Numbered from the stretch's first letter, positions 1 to 7,538 are shown. The stretch is DNA of 12,846 bases from an uncultured Eubacteriales bacterium (GCA_902803345.1 CADCPV010000194.1:1-12846); one strand, 5' to 3'. Numbers and translations are program-made. Notes: generated by a model from the sequence alone, not told the origin.

Positions 1-152
1 CTCGACTTCTGCTCCGCCGATCCGACCTTCTCATTGAAGATCTTTTTCTGGCGGTTCTGGCCCAGCATGAAAAAGATGACCGATGCGGCAGCGATAGCCA
101 CGATCGCTGCTATGATAATAACAATGACCGCAGTTACTTGCACTGTACCCAC
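1..152 (-). CDS. rny: Ribonuclease Y, N-terminal part (cut by window edge)
   Basis: The first 50 codons are visible; the gene runs off the left edge. RNase Y is a membrane-anchored endoribonuclease that initiates mRNA turnover in Firmicutes. The visible protein has a short hydrophilic start, one strongly hydrophobic segment at about residues 7-30 (rich in V, I, A, F) that would be the membrane anchor, then a charged stretch NRQKKIFNEKVGSAEQKS. The last part resembles the family's conserved opening of the coiled coil (K-I-G-S-A-E-E). The HD and KH domains lie outside the window. Start is a GTG at 152-150, chosen because an AAGGAGGT ribosome site (166-159) sits 6 nt upstream; the next GTG at 143 would be too far. 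The gene has its own promoter. Identification rests on the anchor plus the GSAE motif, so it is probable rather than certain. Confidence 0.8.
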   Translation of the reverse strand, partial: MGTVQVTAVIVIIIAAIVAIAAASVIFFMLGQNRQKKIFNEKVGSAEQKS

Positions 153-200
153 AGGAGTACCTCCTTATTCAATTTTGATTGTACACAAAACAACAGATTA

Positions 201-229
201 ATTTTACACGGTTTTCGGCCTTTTGTCAA
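201..229 (-). promoter_or_regulatory. Sigma-A promoter of rny
   Basis: On the minus strand a perfect -35 box TTGACA (229-224) is followed by a 17-bp spacer and a -10 box TAAAAT (206-201; 5 of 6 to consensus). Expected transcription start is near 194, giving a leader of about 40 nt before the GTG at 152. It lies in the gap after the dCMP deaminase stop, so rny can be transcribed independently of the upstream operon. Confidence 0.85.
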
Positions 230-254
230 GCGGGGGTTTTTGCCGCTTCAGGCT

Positions 255-731
255 TCAGACTTTCAGCGTAATCTCCCGTCCGGAAGGCTGGTACTGCATA
301 AAAGTCACGCCGGCGCGGGCGAGCATGCGCTTGCTGGCGCGGAAGGCAGGCGTGTCGCCGTATTTGTCATCCGCATAGATCAGCGTGCGGATGCCGGACT
401 GGATGATCGCCTTTGCGCATTCGTTGCAGGGGAAAAGCGTCACATAAAGCTTCGCACCCTCTAAAGACCCGCCGCGGTAATTCAGGATTGCATTCAGTTC
501 GCTGTGCGCGGTATAGAAGTACTTGTTGTCCTCTCCTTCCCTGGACCAGGTGAACTCCGAATCCGGGATACCGTTCGGAAAACCGTTGTAACCGACCGAG
601 AGGATCCGGTTCGTCTCGCTCACGATGCAGCATCCGACCTGGGTGTTGGGATCCTTCGAGCGAAGCGCCGAGAGCATCGCGATGCCCATGAAATATTCGT
701 CCCATTTGATGTAATCCGTACGTTCGTACAT
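255..731 (-). CDS. Deoxycytidylate (dCMP) deaminase, zinc-dependent
   Basis: Predicted 158-aa enzyme that deaminates dCMP to dUMP, feeding thymidylate synthesis. It belongs to the zinc cytidine/deoxycytidylate deaminase fold. Zinc site: H76-S-E78 (H ligand, E proton shuttle) and the P-C-N-E-C motif with C102 and C105, in the context LFPCNECAKAIIQSG. Further family signatures are the N-terminal WDEYFMGIAML and S-K-D-P-N-T-Q-V-G, and SVGYNGFPNG. Overall layout and length resemble the eukaryotic DCTD and ComEB group. An upstream ATG at 746 adds five residues, but the GGAGG site (742-738) lies 6 nt before the ATG at 731, so the shorter start is preferred. It follows sua5 by 32 nt and is probably cotranscribed with it. 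HSE in place of the commoner HAE keeps the catalytic residues. Confidence 0.92.
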   Translation of the reverse strand: MYERTDYIKWDEYFMGIAMLSALRSKDPNTQVGCCIVSETNRILSVGYNGFPNGIPDSEFTWSREGEDNKYFYTAHSELNAILNYRGGSLEGAKLYVTLFPCNECAKAIIQSGIRTLIYADDKYGDTPAFRASKRMLARAGVTFMQYQPSGREITLKV

Positions 732-763
732 CCTGTACCTCCACATAGATAAAGCGTATTTTA

Positions 764-1819
764 TCAGAGCTTGTCGGCCCTGACCAGGTTTCCGCCGGCC
801 GCCTTCAGAAGCCGGTTCATAATAGCGCCGCCGATGTCATGCGCGGACATGTCCTCCGCATAGATCAGGTCGACCGGCAGCGCGTCAAACTGCCGGAGCG
901 CATCGAAGAGCCGGTGCGCGGCTTCTTCGGGGTTTTGAATGCTTCCGACCGAGACCGGGAAGCCTTCGGGGAAGCAGTCCATATGTTCGTCATATGTGAG
1001 AATACCGGTCCTTTTCCCGGCTTTTCTTCTGATGGCGAGAATGATATCGTCCTCGCTCCCGGAAACGATAAAAACGGGCGATTTCGGCGCATAGTGGCGG
1101 TATTTCATGCCGGGCGCCTTCGGATGTTTCACCGAAACCGCATGGGAAATGATGTTCTCGGCGCGGATTGCAGGATCCACTGAAACCGGACCGATCAGTT
1201 CTTCCATCTCCCCGACCGTCACATAGCCGTAGCGAAGAAGCACCGGCTCTTCCCCGGAAAGATCGATGATGGTCGACTCCACGCCGATCGGAACGTCTCC
1301 GCCGTCAATGATCTGCTCCACTCTCCCGGAAAGATCCTCAATCACATGCGCGGCCTTTGTTGTCGAAGGCCGTCCGGAAAGATTCGCGGAAGGCGCCGCG
1401 ACCGGGAAAGGCACTGCCCGAAGGATTGCGTTTGCAACCGGATGCGAGGGCATCCGCACCGCGACAGTCGAGAGCCCGCCCGAGGTCTTTTCCGGAACGA
1501 TATCGGACTTGTTGAAAATGATCGTTAAAGGTCCCGGCCAGAAATGGTCGATCAGGATCTTCGCCTTTTCCGGGATCTCTGTGACCAAATCCTTAAGCTG
1601 CTCCTTCTTTCCGATATGCAGAATCAGCGGGTTGTCGGAGGGCCGGCCCTTCGCAGCGTAGATTTTTGCCGCCGAATCCGCGGAAAGCCCGTTCCCGCCG
1701 AGCCCGTATACCGTCTCGGTCGGAAACGCCGAAAGGCCGCCCGATGACAACACCGCTGCGGCCCTTTTCGCAATCTCCGAAACCGGGAGCTCTTTTACCG
1801 AAAGAATCTCCGTCGTCAT
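764..1819 (-). CDS. sua5: L-threonylcarbamoyladenylate synthase (Sua5/YwlC, two-domain form)
   Basis: 351 aa. Makes threonylcarbamoyl-AMP from threonine, bicarbonate and ATP, the first step of tRNA t6A37 modification; the TsaD complex then transfers it to tRNA. The N-terminal YrdC domain (about 1-210) has PTETVYGLGG (33-42), KGRPSDNPL (57-65), WPGPLT (94-99), SANLSG (144-149) and GVESTIID (179-186). The linker carries the Sua5 hallmark APGMKYRHYAP (235-245), followed by the C-terminal Sua5 domain (about 246-345). Length and domain set are those of full Sua5 rather than the single-domain TsaC. The start ATG overlaps the stop of the upstream membrane-protein gene by 4 nt (ATGA at 1819-1816), suggesting translational coupling. 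The gene ends in tandem in-frame stops, TGA then TAA. Confidence 0.96.
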   Translation of the reverse strand: MTTEILSVKELPVSEIAKRAAAVLSSGGLSAFPTETVYGLGGNGLSADSAAKIYAAKGRPSDNPLILHIGKKEQLKDLVTEIPEKAKILIDHFWPGPLTIIFNKSDIVPEKTSGGLSTVAVRMPSHPVANAILRAVPFPVAAPSANLSGRPSTTKAAHVIEDLSGRVEQIIDGGDVPIGVESTIIDLSGEEPVLLRYGYVTVGEMEELIGPVSVDPAIRAENIISHAVSVKHPKAPGMKYRHYAPKSPVFIVSGSEDDIILAIRRKAGKRTGILTYDEHMDCFPEGFPVSVGSIQNPEEAAHRLFDALRQFDALPVDLIYAEDMSAHDIGGAIMNRLLKAAGGNLVRADKL

Positions 1820-2295
1820 TTCGCCTTCGATCCTTCCGCCGCGGATGCCTCCGCCTTTTCTTTTTGCTTCTTCTCAATAATGCCCCAGATCAGATAATAC
1901 CAGGCGGCGACGAAGGTGAAGGTCATGCCGCCGAGACCGATCTTGAAAAAAAGAACGGTTCTTGCAAAGTAAACAAGCAGCAGGAAAAGCACGAAACAGA
2001 CAATATAGCCGCGCATCATGCCCGCAAGTTCCTTCCTGACCAGTTTCTTTACACCGGTGACGTCTTTCTTCGTCACCGACAGCAGGTACGACATCAGCGC
2101 GGCAGAAAGGATACCGCCGAACAGCATCGAAATCACGCAGTCAAAAAGCGGCACATCGGGAAGCGTGAAACCTTCCGTCTGGAACCAGGCGCCGTAGCAG
2201 GTCAGCACAAGACCGCAGACCGCAAGCGCCCAGATCAGGTATTTGTCGATGAAGTCCAGAATCTTCTTTTTTACACTCTTCTTCTGTTCAGACAT
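1816..2295 (-). CDS. Small four-helix membrane protein of unknown function
   Basis: 159 aa; I do not recognise the family. The hydrophobicity pattern gives four membrane segments at about residues 19-38, 50-73, 96-117 and 119-140. The N-terminus is basic (KKSVKKK), a charged loop rich in K and R lies between TM2 and TM3 (75-92), and the cytoplasmic-looking tail is Lys/Ala/Glu rich (141-159). No signal peptidase or lipobox site is visible. The ATG at 2295 has a GGGGAG ribosome site about 7 nt upstream. It starts 25 nt after the ald stop and its own stop overlaps the sua5 start, so it is probably part of an ald-to-dCMP-deaminase transcript. The YwlC/YwlD-type neighbourhood of B. subtilis came to mind, but I see no sequence motif that would justify a name. 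Confidence 0.8.
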   Translation of the reverse strand: MSEQKKSVKKKILDFIDKYLIWALAVCGLVLTCYGAWFQTEGFTLPDVPLFDCVISMLFGGILSAALMSYLLSVTKKDVTGVKKLVRKELAGMMRGYIVCFVLFLLLVYFARTVLFFKIGLGGMTFTFVAAWYYLIWGIIEKKQKEKAEASAAEGSKAK

Positions 2296-2320
2296 TTCTT
2301 TTCTCCCCCCGGGAAAGGAA

Positions 2321-3436
2321 TCAGCCGATCAGTTCTTCAATCGGTGTATAGTCCATGCTGTGCGCAAGCGCCACGTTCCGGCAGGTCAGCTTTCCGAGAT
2401 AGGTATTGACGCCGCTGCAGATGACATCGCTCTTCCTGCAGGCAGCTTCAAGGCCTTCCGCCGCGATCTCAAGGCCGTAGCGGAGCGTCGCGTTTGTGAG
2501 CGCGATCGTGCTTGTCCGCGGAACCGCGCCGGGCATGTTGCCGACACAGTAATGCACAACGCCTTCCTGCACATACACGGGATCATCGTGGGTCGTCACA
2601 TGCGAAGATTCGCCGCAGCCGCCCTGGTCGATCGCGACATCCACAAAGACCGCGCCGTCCTTCATTTCCGGCAGGTATTTCGCCTTGAACAGCTTCGGTG
2701 TCGAGCCGCCGGGGATCAGGACGGAGCCGATTACAAGGTCGGCGTCCCTGAGAACGCGCTCCACGTTGCTGTCATTCGAGACAAGGGTCTGGATATGCGC
2801 GCCGAACATGTTGTCCAGCTCCTCGAGGCGCTTCAGGTTTACGTCAAGAATCGTGACATTCGCGCCCATGCCGACCGCGATTTTGCAGGCGTTCATGCCG
2901 ACCGTACCGCCGCCGAGGATCACGACATTGGCCTTGGGAGTTCCGGGAACGCCGGCTAAAAGAATGCCCTCGCCGCCGAAGCGTTTTTCGAGGTATTTCG
3001 CGCCTTCCTGAATTGACAGGCGGCCCGCAATCTGGGACATCGGCGCAAGGCAGGGAAGGGAACGGTCCTTCTCCTGGATGGTTTCATAGGCGACAGCCTT
3101 GACTTTCCCCTGAAGAAGCGCATCCGTCTGTTCGCGGTCCGCTGCAAGGTGCAGGTAGGTGTAAAGGATCATGCCGTCGTGGAATAAAGGATACTCTTCC
3201 GGCAGCGGTTCCTTGACCTTGACCATCATATCGCACATTTTCCAGACGTCTGCCGCTTCGTCCAGAAGCGAGGCGCCTGCATCCACATATTCATTGTCAG
3301 TAAAGCCCGAGCCGACGCCCGCACCCTTCTCCATGTATACATGATGTCCGGCCGCAACATAGGCTTTGACATTGTCCGGCGTCAGGCCGACACGGTATTC
3401 GTTATTCTTAATCTCTTTGACACATCCGATCTTCAT
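2321..3436 (-). CDS. ald: Alanine dehydrogenase (NAD-dependent)
   Basis: 371 aa, the usual family length. Catalyses the reversible oxidative deamination of L-alanine to pyruvate and ammonium with NAD+. Signatures start with KEIKNNEYRVGLTP. By homology, substrate and catalytic residues are R15, K75 (KVKEPLPEEY), H96 (YLHLAA) and D270 (DVAIDQGG), the same numbering as characterised Ald proteins. The NAD-binding Rossmann motif is LGGGTVG at about 174-180, with an acidic residue (D198, ILDVN) for the ribose. NMPGAVPRTSTIALTNATL is the conserved C-terminal signature. A GTG 15 nt upstream (3451) stays in frame, but a GAGGAG ribosome site lies between it and the ATG at 3436, so the ATG is chosen. 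Transcribed from its own promoter and probably heading the operon ald - membrane protein - sua5 - dCMP deaminase. Confidence 0.97.
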   Translation of the reverse strand: MKIGCVKEIKNNEYRVGLTPDNVKAYVAAGHHVYMEKGAGVGSGFTDNEYVDAGASLLDEAADVWKMCDMMVKVKEPLPEEYPLFHDGMILYTYLHLAADREQTDALLQGKVKAVAYETIQEKDRSLPCLAPMSQIAGRLSIQEGAKYLEKRFGGEGILLAGVPGTPKANVVILGGGTVGMNACKIAVGMGANVTILDVNLKRLEELDNMFGAHIQTLVSNDSNVERVLRDADLVIGSVLIPGGSTPKLFKAKYLPEMKDGAVFVDVAIDQGGCGESSHVTTHDDPVYVQEGVVHYCVGNMPGAVPRTSTIALTNATLRYGLEIAAEGLEAACRKSDVICSGVNTYLGKLTCRNVALAHSMDYTPIEELIG

Positions 3437-3469
3437 AGAAGTTCTCCTCACAGGTCACATAATAGAAAG

Positions 3470-3498
3470 ATTATACGCCAAAAAGCCGGAAATTTCAA
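3470..3498 (-). promoter_or_regulatory. Sigma-A promoter of ald
   Basis: Minus-strand -35 box TTGAAA (3498-3493; 5 of 6), spacer of exactly 17 bp, and a perfect -10 box TATAAT (3475-3470). It begins only a few bases after the dprA stop (3507-3505). Predicted transcription start near 3463 gives a leader of about 27 nt, too short for a riboswitch, so any regulation would be by DNA-binding proteins. I see no clear operator palindrome. Confidence 0.88.
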
Positions 3499-3504
3499 GT
3501 ATTT

Positions 3505-4635
3505 TCACTGCTTCCTCCCATCCTGAACCCGCACATACCCGGACAGGGCGCTTTTCCGGATCGCGCCTTTCATTTCAAGGCGCACGAGAATCTCAAGAAT
3601 CATCGATACAGGGAAATTGCTCCGAAGAAGAAGGTCGTCGATCATCACAGATTCCGACCCGATGCAGTCATAAATTTCCTTTTCCTCCGGGGTCATCGGG
3701 ATGTGCACCGGCTTCTTCGTGTCCGCCTTTACCGAAAAGCCGAGATTCTGCAGGATATCCTCAGGACAGGTCAGCATATGCGCGCCGTTCTTAATGAGTT
3801 CGTTGCAGCCGAGGCTCATCCGTTCGCCGATCCGGCCGGGGACCGCGAAGACTTCCTTTCCGAGCGCCAGTGCAAAATCGACGGTCGTCCGGGTTCCGGA
3901 GCGCTCAGCCGCCTCAATCACCGCAAGGCAGGAGCCGTATGCGCTGATCAGCCGGTTCCGTTTCGGAAAATCGTAGGGCTTTGCCTGATAGCCCGCCGGT
4001 TTTTCCGAGAGAATGCAGCCGCCCTGATCGAGGATGGAACGAAACAGACCGACATTTTCCTTCGGGTAACAGAGATCCGCGCCGCCGCCGAGGATGGCCG
4101 TCGTAAAGCTGTGACCTTCCGGAAAGCCGCCCGGATCCGCTGCAGAAAGTGCTCCCCTGCCCGCATATCCGTCCACGCCGAGCGCCATCCCGGAGACGAT
4201 GTTTACCCCGTATTTTGAAAGCTCCTTCCCGAAGAAATACGCGCATTCCCGGCCGTATTCGCTGCAGCGTCGGGAGCCGACGATCGAGACCTTCTGCTGG
4301 TCCGGTTTCGGAAGCCTGCCCTGCACATAGATTCCGGCCGGCGGATCGGGAAGCGCGAGAAACTCTTCCGGAAAGTCCGGATCTTCCCGGCAGAGAAACC
4401 GAAGGCCTTTCTTCTCGGTTTCTTCAAAGAGAGCGTCCAGGACCGCAGGATCCCGGAGCCTGTCGAACTCTGCCATCTCCCTGAAATCCACACCAATCTC
4501 AAAGTTCAGAAGGTCCCGCCCATGAAGCGACAGGACTTCGGAAGGCTCCAGTTCCCTGAGGATCCGGAGCGAATTTCCGGCTGTTTCCGCCGCAGTCTGG
4601 CTCAGTAAAAAGTATCCTCTCTCATTCTCATTCAT
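3505..4635 (-). CDS. dprA: DNA-processing protein DprA (Smf)
   Basis: 376 aa. DprA binds incoming single-stranded DNA during transformation and loads RecA onto it. Domains: N-terminal helical region (1-75), Rossmann-like DNA-binding core (about 76-290) and C-terminal winged helix (about 312-372). Core motifs are SIVGSRRCSEYG (117-128), SGMALGVDGYA (148-158), GGGADLCYPKEN (183-194), YDFPKRNRLIS (221-231) and SGTRTTVDFALALGKEVFAVPG (246-267). Two oddities: the usual His in the A-H-x-G-A-L motif is replaced by Gly (G159), and about ten extra residues rich in Gly/Pro (about 166-176) separate this motif from the next strand. Its ribosome site GGAGG (4649-4645) lies in the last codons of comM, 9 nt before the ATG, and the genes are 5 nt apart, so translation is likely coupled. 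Confidence 0.95.
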   Translation of the reverse strand: MNENERGYFLLSQTAAETAGNSLRILRELEPSEVLSLHGRDLLNFEIGVDFREMAEFDRLRDPAVLDALFEETEKKGLRFLCREDPDFPEEFLALPDPPAGIYVQGRLPKPDQQKVSIVGSRRCSEYGRECAYFFGKELSKYGVNIVSGMALGVDGYAGRGALSAADPGGFPEGHSFTTAILGGGADLCYPKENVGLFRSILDQGGCILSEKPAGYQAKPYDFPKRNRLISAYGSCLAVIEAAERSGTRTTVDFALALGKEVFAVPGRIGERMSLGCNELIKNGAHMLTCPEDILQNLGFSVKADTKKPVHIPMTPEEKEIYDCIGSESVMIDDLLLRSNFPVSMILEILVRLEMKGAIRKSALSGYVRVQDGRKQ

Positions 4636-4640
4636 GCTTA

Positions 4641-6170
4641 TTATCCTCCGAAAAACTTGCGGTCTGCCGAACGGTAGGACACCGCCTCCGCAAGATGCGC
4701 TGTCGTAATCCGCTCCGAACCGTCGACATCCGCCGCTGTCCGCGCGACTTTCAGGATCCGGTCGTGCGCGCGGGCGGAAAGCTCCAGCTTCTCAAAGGCC
4801 TCGGTGAGAAGCGACCGTTCTTCTTTCCCGAGCACACAGAATTTCCGGATCTCCCTGCCCTGAAGCTGTGAATTGAACAGGATCCCGAGCCCTTTGTAGC
4901 GCTCCTTCTGGATTTCCCAGGCGCGGATCACTATGGAGCGGAGCTTCTCCGAGTCCATGCCCGTATTCTCCGTGCCCTGGAGCTTTGCGACATCGACGCG
5001 CGGGACCTCGCAGGCGATGTCAATCCGGTCAAGAAGCGGTCTTGAGAGACGTGACAGGTACTGGTGCACTTCCGCTTCCGAACACTTGCAGCGGTTCCGG
5101 TCCGGATAGTAGCCGCAGCGGCAGGGATTCATCGCACAGACAAGCATCACCCGCGTCGGAAACACATAGGAGCCGTGGACGCGCGAGATCACAACCCGCT
5201 GGTCTTCGAGGGGCTGACGCATCACTTCCAGAACGGACTTGGGAAATTCCGGCAATTCATCGAGAAACAAAACCCCGTTGTGCGCAAGACTCATCTCCCC
5301 CGGATGCGGAATCACGCCGCCGCCCACAAGAGCGCTTGCCGAAACCGTATGGTGCGGCGAGCGGAAGGGGCGGATCCGGATCAGGCCTTCCGAGGGATCC
5401 AGAAGTCCCGCGACACTGTGAATCCGGGAACATTCGATCTGTTCCTCCTCCGAAAGGGGCGGCAGAATGGTCGGAATCCGTTTCGCGGTCAGCGTTTTCC
5501 CGGTTCCTGGAGGTCCGATCATGAGAAGCCCGTGCATGCCGGCAGACGCGACCGCTGCCGCCCGCTTCACCGCCTCCTGCCCGAGGATTTCCGAGAAATC
5601 CGGCAGGCGCTCCTCTGTTTTTGGGGGTTCCGGCAATGCTTCTTCCGGTTCCCTGTATTCCCCGGTCAGAAGAAACTGCATCACTTCCTGAAGCGTCAAG
5701 AAGCCCAGTGTGCGAATCCCCGATATTGCCGCGCCTTCGCGGACGTTCTCCCGCGGTACGATGCAGGCTTCCTTCTGAAGCTCCCGCGCCAAAATCACAT
5801 GGGAAAGCACCCCGCTGATGCTGCGGATGCTGCCGTCGAGGGCAAGTTCCCCGACAAAGCTGTATTTCTCCGTTGTCTCCTGCGGCAGGATGCCGAGCGC
5901 GATCATGATTGCGACCGCAACCGGCAGGTCAAAGGAATTCCCGGTTTTCCTGAGATCAGCCGGACTCAGATTCACCGTCAGCCGTCCCGGCGGCACCGGG
6001 ATCCCGGTGTTTTTCAGCGCGGATTTGACGCGTTCCCTGGCCTCGCGGACTTCCGAGCCGAGGAATCCGACCATATCAAAAGCCGGGAGTCCCTGCCCGT
6101 AGTCCGCCTCGACAATGACCCGCCGCCCGTCGATGCCGACAATGGCGGAGGTATCCACTCGTCCGAACAT
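4641..6170 (-). CDS. comM: YifB/ComM family AAA+ ATPase (Mg-chelatase-like)
   Basis: 509 aa, full length. ComM-type proteins are hexameric helicases promoting branch migration during integration of transformed DNA; many non-competent bacteria also carry them. The N-terminal ChlI/Lon-S5-like domain (about 1-170) includes the family opening VDTSAIVGIDG and LTVNLSPADLRKTG. The AAA+ domain starts near 190, with Walker A GPPGTGKT (219-226), the FRSPHHTVS motif (269-277), Walker B VLFLDE (300-305) and a sensor-like AMNPC. Cysteine pairs C350/C352 and C361/C363 form the CxCGYY...CxC motif typical of YifB. The C-terminal Mg-chelatase domain (about 395-505) has RAHDRILKVARTAADVDGSE. Start ATG at 6170 is preceded by AGGAGG 8 nt upstream. 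First gene of a comM-dprA pair. Confidence 0.96.
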   Translation of the reverse strand: MFGRVDTSAIVGIDGRRVIVEADYGQGLPAFDMVGFLGSEVREARERVKSALKNTGIPVPPGRLTVNLSPADLRKTGNSFDLPVAVAIMIALGILPQETTEKYSFVGELALDGSIRSISGVLSHVILARELQKEACIVPRENVREGAAISGIRTLGFLTLQEVMQFLLTGEYREPEEALPEPPKTEERLPDFSEILGQEAVKRAAAVASAGMHGLLMIGPPGTGKTLTAKRIPTILPPLSEEEQIECSRIHSVAGLLDPSEGLIRIRPFRSPHHTVSASALVGGGVIPHPGEMSLAHNGVLFLDELPEFPKSVLEVMRQPLEDQRVVISRVHGSYVFPTRVMLVCAMNPCRCGYYPDRNRCKCSEAEVHQYLSRLSRPLLDRIDIACEVPRVDVAKLQGTENTGMDSEKLRSIVIRAWEIQKERYKGLGILFNSQLQGREIRKFCVLGKEERSLLTEAFEKLELSARAHDRILKVARTAADVDGSERITTAHLAEAVSYRSADRKFFGG

Positions 6171-6366
6171 AAACGTAGCCTCCTGTTGGATTGATATTCA
6201 GTTAAAAAATCTTAATGAATTCTGCCGCAGAGAGATGCGGCCGGCGAAAATGCCAAAAAAAGAAAAGATCTGATGATCAGAAAATGAAAAGTCTTATGCT
6301 TTCCTGCCGCCGCCCGAAGCAAAAGCTTCGGGCCGGCAGCAGAGACAGTTCGGAAAAACGGTCCGT
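6171..6366. other. Gap between yfcE-like gene and comM
   Basis: This 196-bp AT-richer gap holds two inverted repeats but no ORF. One, at 6224-6241, is GCCGCA - GAGAGA - TGCGGC (6-bp stem); the larger is listed separately. On the minus strand a T-rich run (around 6254-6264) precedes comM. A possible -35 (TTGGCA, in that run) has no -10 partner at 17 bp, and I could not place a convincing comM promoter. Confidence 0.5.
6304..6339 (-). terminator. Strong hairpin downstream of the scpAB operon, possible terminator
   Basis: Left arm CTGCCG-CC-GCCCGAAGC (6304-6320), loop AAAA, right arm GCTTCGGGC-CGGCAG (6325-6339): a 9-bp plus 6-bp stem with a 2-nt bulge. It lies 28 nt after the stop of the YfcE-like gene on the minus strand, where a terminator would be expected. 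No T-run follows directly; the nearest T-rich tract is about 20 nt later. It may be an imperfect terminator or an mRNA 3'-end stabiliser. Confidence 0.5.
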
Positions 6367-6912
6367 TTAAATCCGCATCTCCTTCAGCGGATTGCCCTGA
6401 AGGTCCTTGATCGTGAAGAGTCCGTCCTCATAAATCATGTAGCTTCGGATTTCGTCCGGGTCTTTCGGAATCGAGACCGATCCCGGATTGACATAGTAGA
6501 AATCGCCGCGGTTCTCGAGGATTTTCAGGTGCGTATGCCCGTGCAGAAGCACTGTTCCCGGGTTGTGCGGAAGCATGCTGTCCTCGTTGAATACATGGCC
6601 GTGCGTGATCACAAAGCGATGCCCGTCGACATACATTTCAAGGTAATCCGCCATGATCGGGAACTGAAGGACCGTCTGGTCGATCTCGGCGTCACAGTTT
6701 CCGCGGACCGCCATAATGACGTCCTTATAGGAATTCAGAAGCGCCGTCAGGCCCTTCGTGCTGTAGCCCTCCGGCAGATCGTTTCTTGCGCCGTGATACA
6801 GAAGATCCCCCAGAAGAATCAGCTTCTCCGGCTTCTCTTCCTCAAAGCGCTGAAACATCTGCTCCGAATAAGTCAGCGAACCGTGCAGGTCCGATGCAAT
6901 CATGAGTTTCAT
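6367..6912 (-). CDS. YfcE/MJ0936-type metallophosphoesterase
   Basis: 181 aa, close to the usual length of this small cytoplasmic calcineurin-like phosphodiesterase family. Dinuclear metal ligands are visible: D8-x-H10 (SDLHG), D36 (LGDLLYHG), N72 (RGNCD), H104 (THGH) and H126-x-H128 (HGHTH), plus the NPGSVSIPKD substrate-loop signature at 142-151. E. coli YfcE hydrolyses phosphodiesters; the physiological substrate is generally unknown. Its start codon overlaps the scpB stop (ATGA at 6912-6909), and the GGAGG ribosome site lies within the acidic 3' end of scpB. It is the last gene of the operon metallophosphoesterase - scpA - scpB - yfcE-like. Confidence 0.93.
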   Translation of the reverse strand: MKLMIASDLHGSLTYSEQMFQRFEEEKPEKLILLGDLLYHGARNDLPEGYSTKGLTALLNSYKDVIMAVRGNCDAEIDQTVLQFPIMADYLEMYVDGHRFVITHGHVFNEDSMLPHNPGTVLLHGHTHLKILENRGDFYYVNPGSVSIPKDPDEIRSYMIYEDGLFTIKDLQGNPLKEMRI

Positions 6913-7538
6913 TCTTCTTCCTCCTTTTCCTGTTCGCCCTGAAGCGGGTAATCCCCGATCGAGAGCTGGCCTTCATAGCCGGTTTCCTTCAGCACCGTAA
7001 GTCTTGCCTCTTCCATCGCTTCTTCCGAAAGCATCGGAAGTTCAAGTGCGGAGCTCAGTCCGAATTCCCTTAAGAATTCCTCTGTCGTCCGGAACAGAAT
7101 CGGCCGTCCCGGCGCATCCAGGCGCCCGGCTTCCTCCACGAGACGATATTCCACGAGCCGGTTCACGGTATAGTCGCTCTTCACGCCGCGGATTCGGTCA
7201 ATCTCGGAACGCGTGACCGGCTGGCGGTAGGCAATCACGGAAAGCACCTCTAGCATCACGTCCGTCAGCACCGGCTTTACGGGCTGCGAAGCGACGCGGA
7301 TCAGGGTATCGTAGTACATTTCCCGCGTGCAGAGCTGGTAGGAGTCCTCGAGCCGGATGATCCGAAGCCCGCTCTCCCGCTCATCCTGCTCCGTCATGAT
7401 TTCCCGAAGGAGCTCCTCCGTCTCCTCATCCGTGATTTCAAGGGCATAGGCAAGCTTCGCGCGCTCCACGGCCTTTCCCATTGCGAAAAGCACCGCTAAC
7501 ACCGCTTCCTTCTGCTGTTCTCTCGTCATCTCAGTCAT
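6909..7538 (-). CDS. scpB: Segregation and condensation protein B
   Basis: 209 aa. ScpB is the KITE-type winged-helix subunit that dimerises and, with the kleisin ScpA, joins the SMC complex to condense and segregate chromosomes. The N-terminal winged helix (about 5-85) contains the EAVLAVLFAMGKAVERAKLA opening typical of the family. The second winged helix (about 90-170) has LEVLSVIAYRQPVTRSEIDRIRGV and LVEAGRLDAPGRPILFRTT-like motifs. A Glu-rich tail ends the protein. The ATG at 7538 overlaps the last codons of scpA by 8 nt. A second in-frame ATG nine bases later (7529) cannot be excluded, because ribosome sites here are weak (GAGG about 12 nt upstream); coupling from scpA is likely. Confidence 0.96.
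   Translation of the reverse strand: MTEMTREQQKEAVLAVLFAMGKAVERAKLAYALEITDEETEELLREIMTEQDERESGLRIIRLEDSYQLCTREMYYDTLIRVASQPVKPVLTDVMLEVLSVIAYRQPVTRSEIDRIRGVKSDYTVNRLVEYRLVEEAGRLDAPGRPILFRTTEEFLREFGLSSALELPMLSEEAMEEARLTVLKETGYEGQLSIGDYPLQGEQEKEEEE

Noticed and set aside
503..511. HSE instead of HAE in the dCMP deaminase zinc motif as a possible loss of function
   Set aside because: The zinc ligand His and catalytic Glu are both intact and the middle position is not catalytic; I recall the same variant in other clostridial members.
3437..3451. GTG start five codons upstream for ald
   Set aside because: The GAGGAG ribosome site lies inside this extension, and the conserved catalytic residue numbering fits the ATG at 3436.
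3437..3463. Riboswitch or attenuator before ald
   Set aside because: The predicted leader is only about 27 nt, too short for any known riboswitch, with no hairpin in it.
5064..6194. 376-codon plus-strand open frame antisense to comM
   Set aside because: It lies entirely opposite a full-length ComM with all motifs. The composition is Arg/His/Phe-rich as expected for an antisense shadow of GC-rich coding DNA, and no domain is recognisable.
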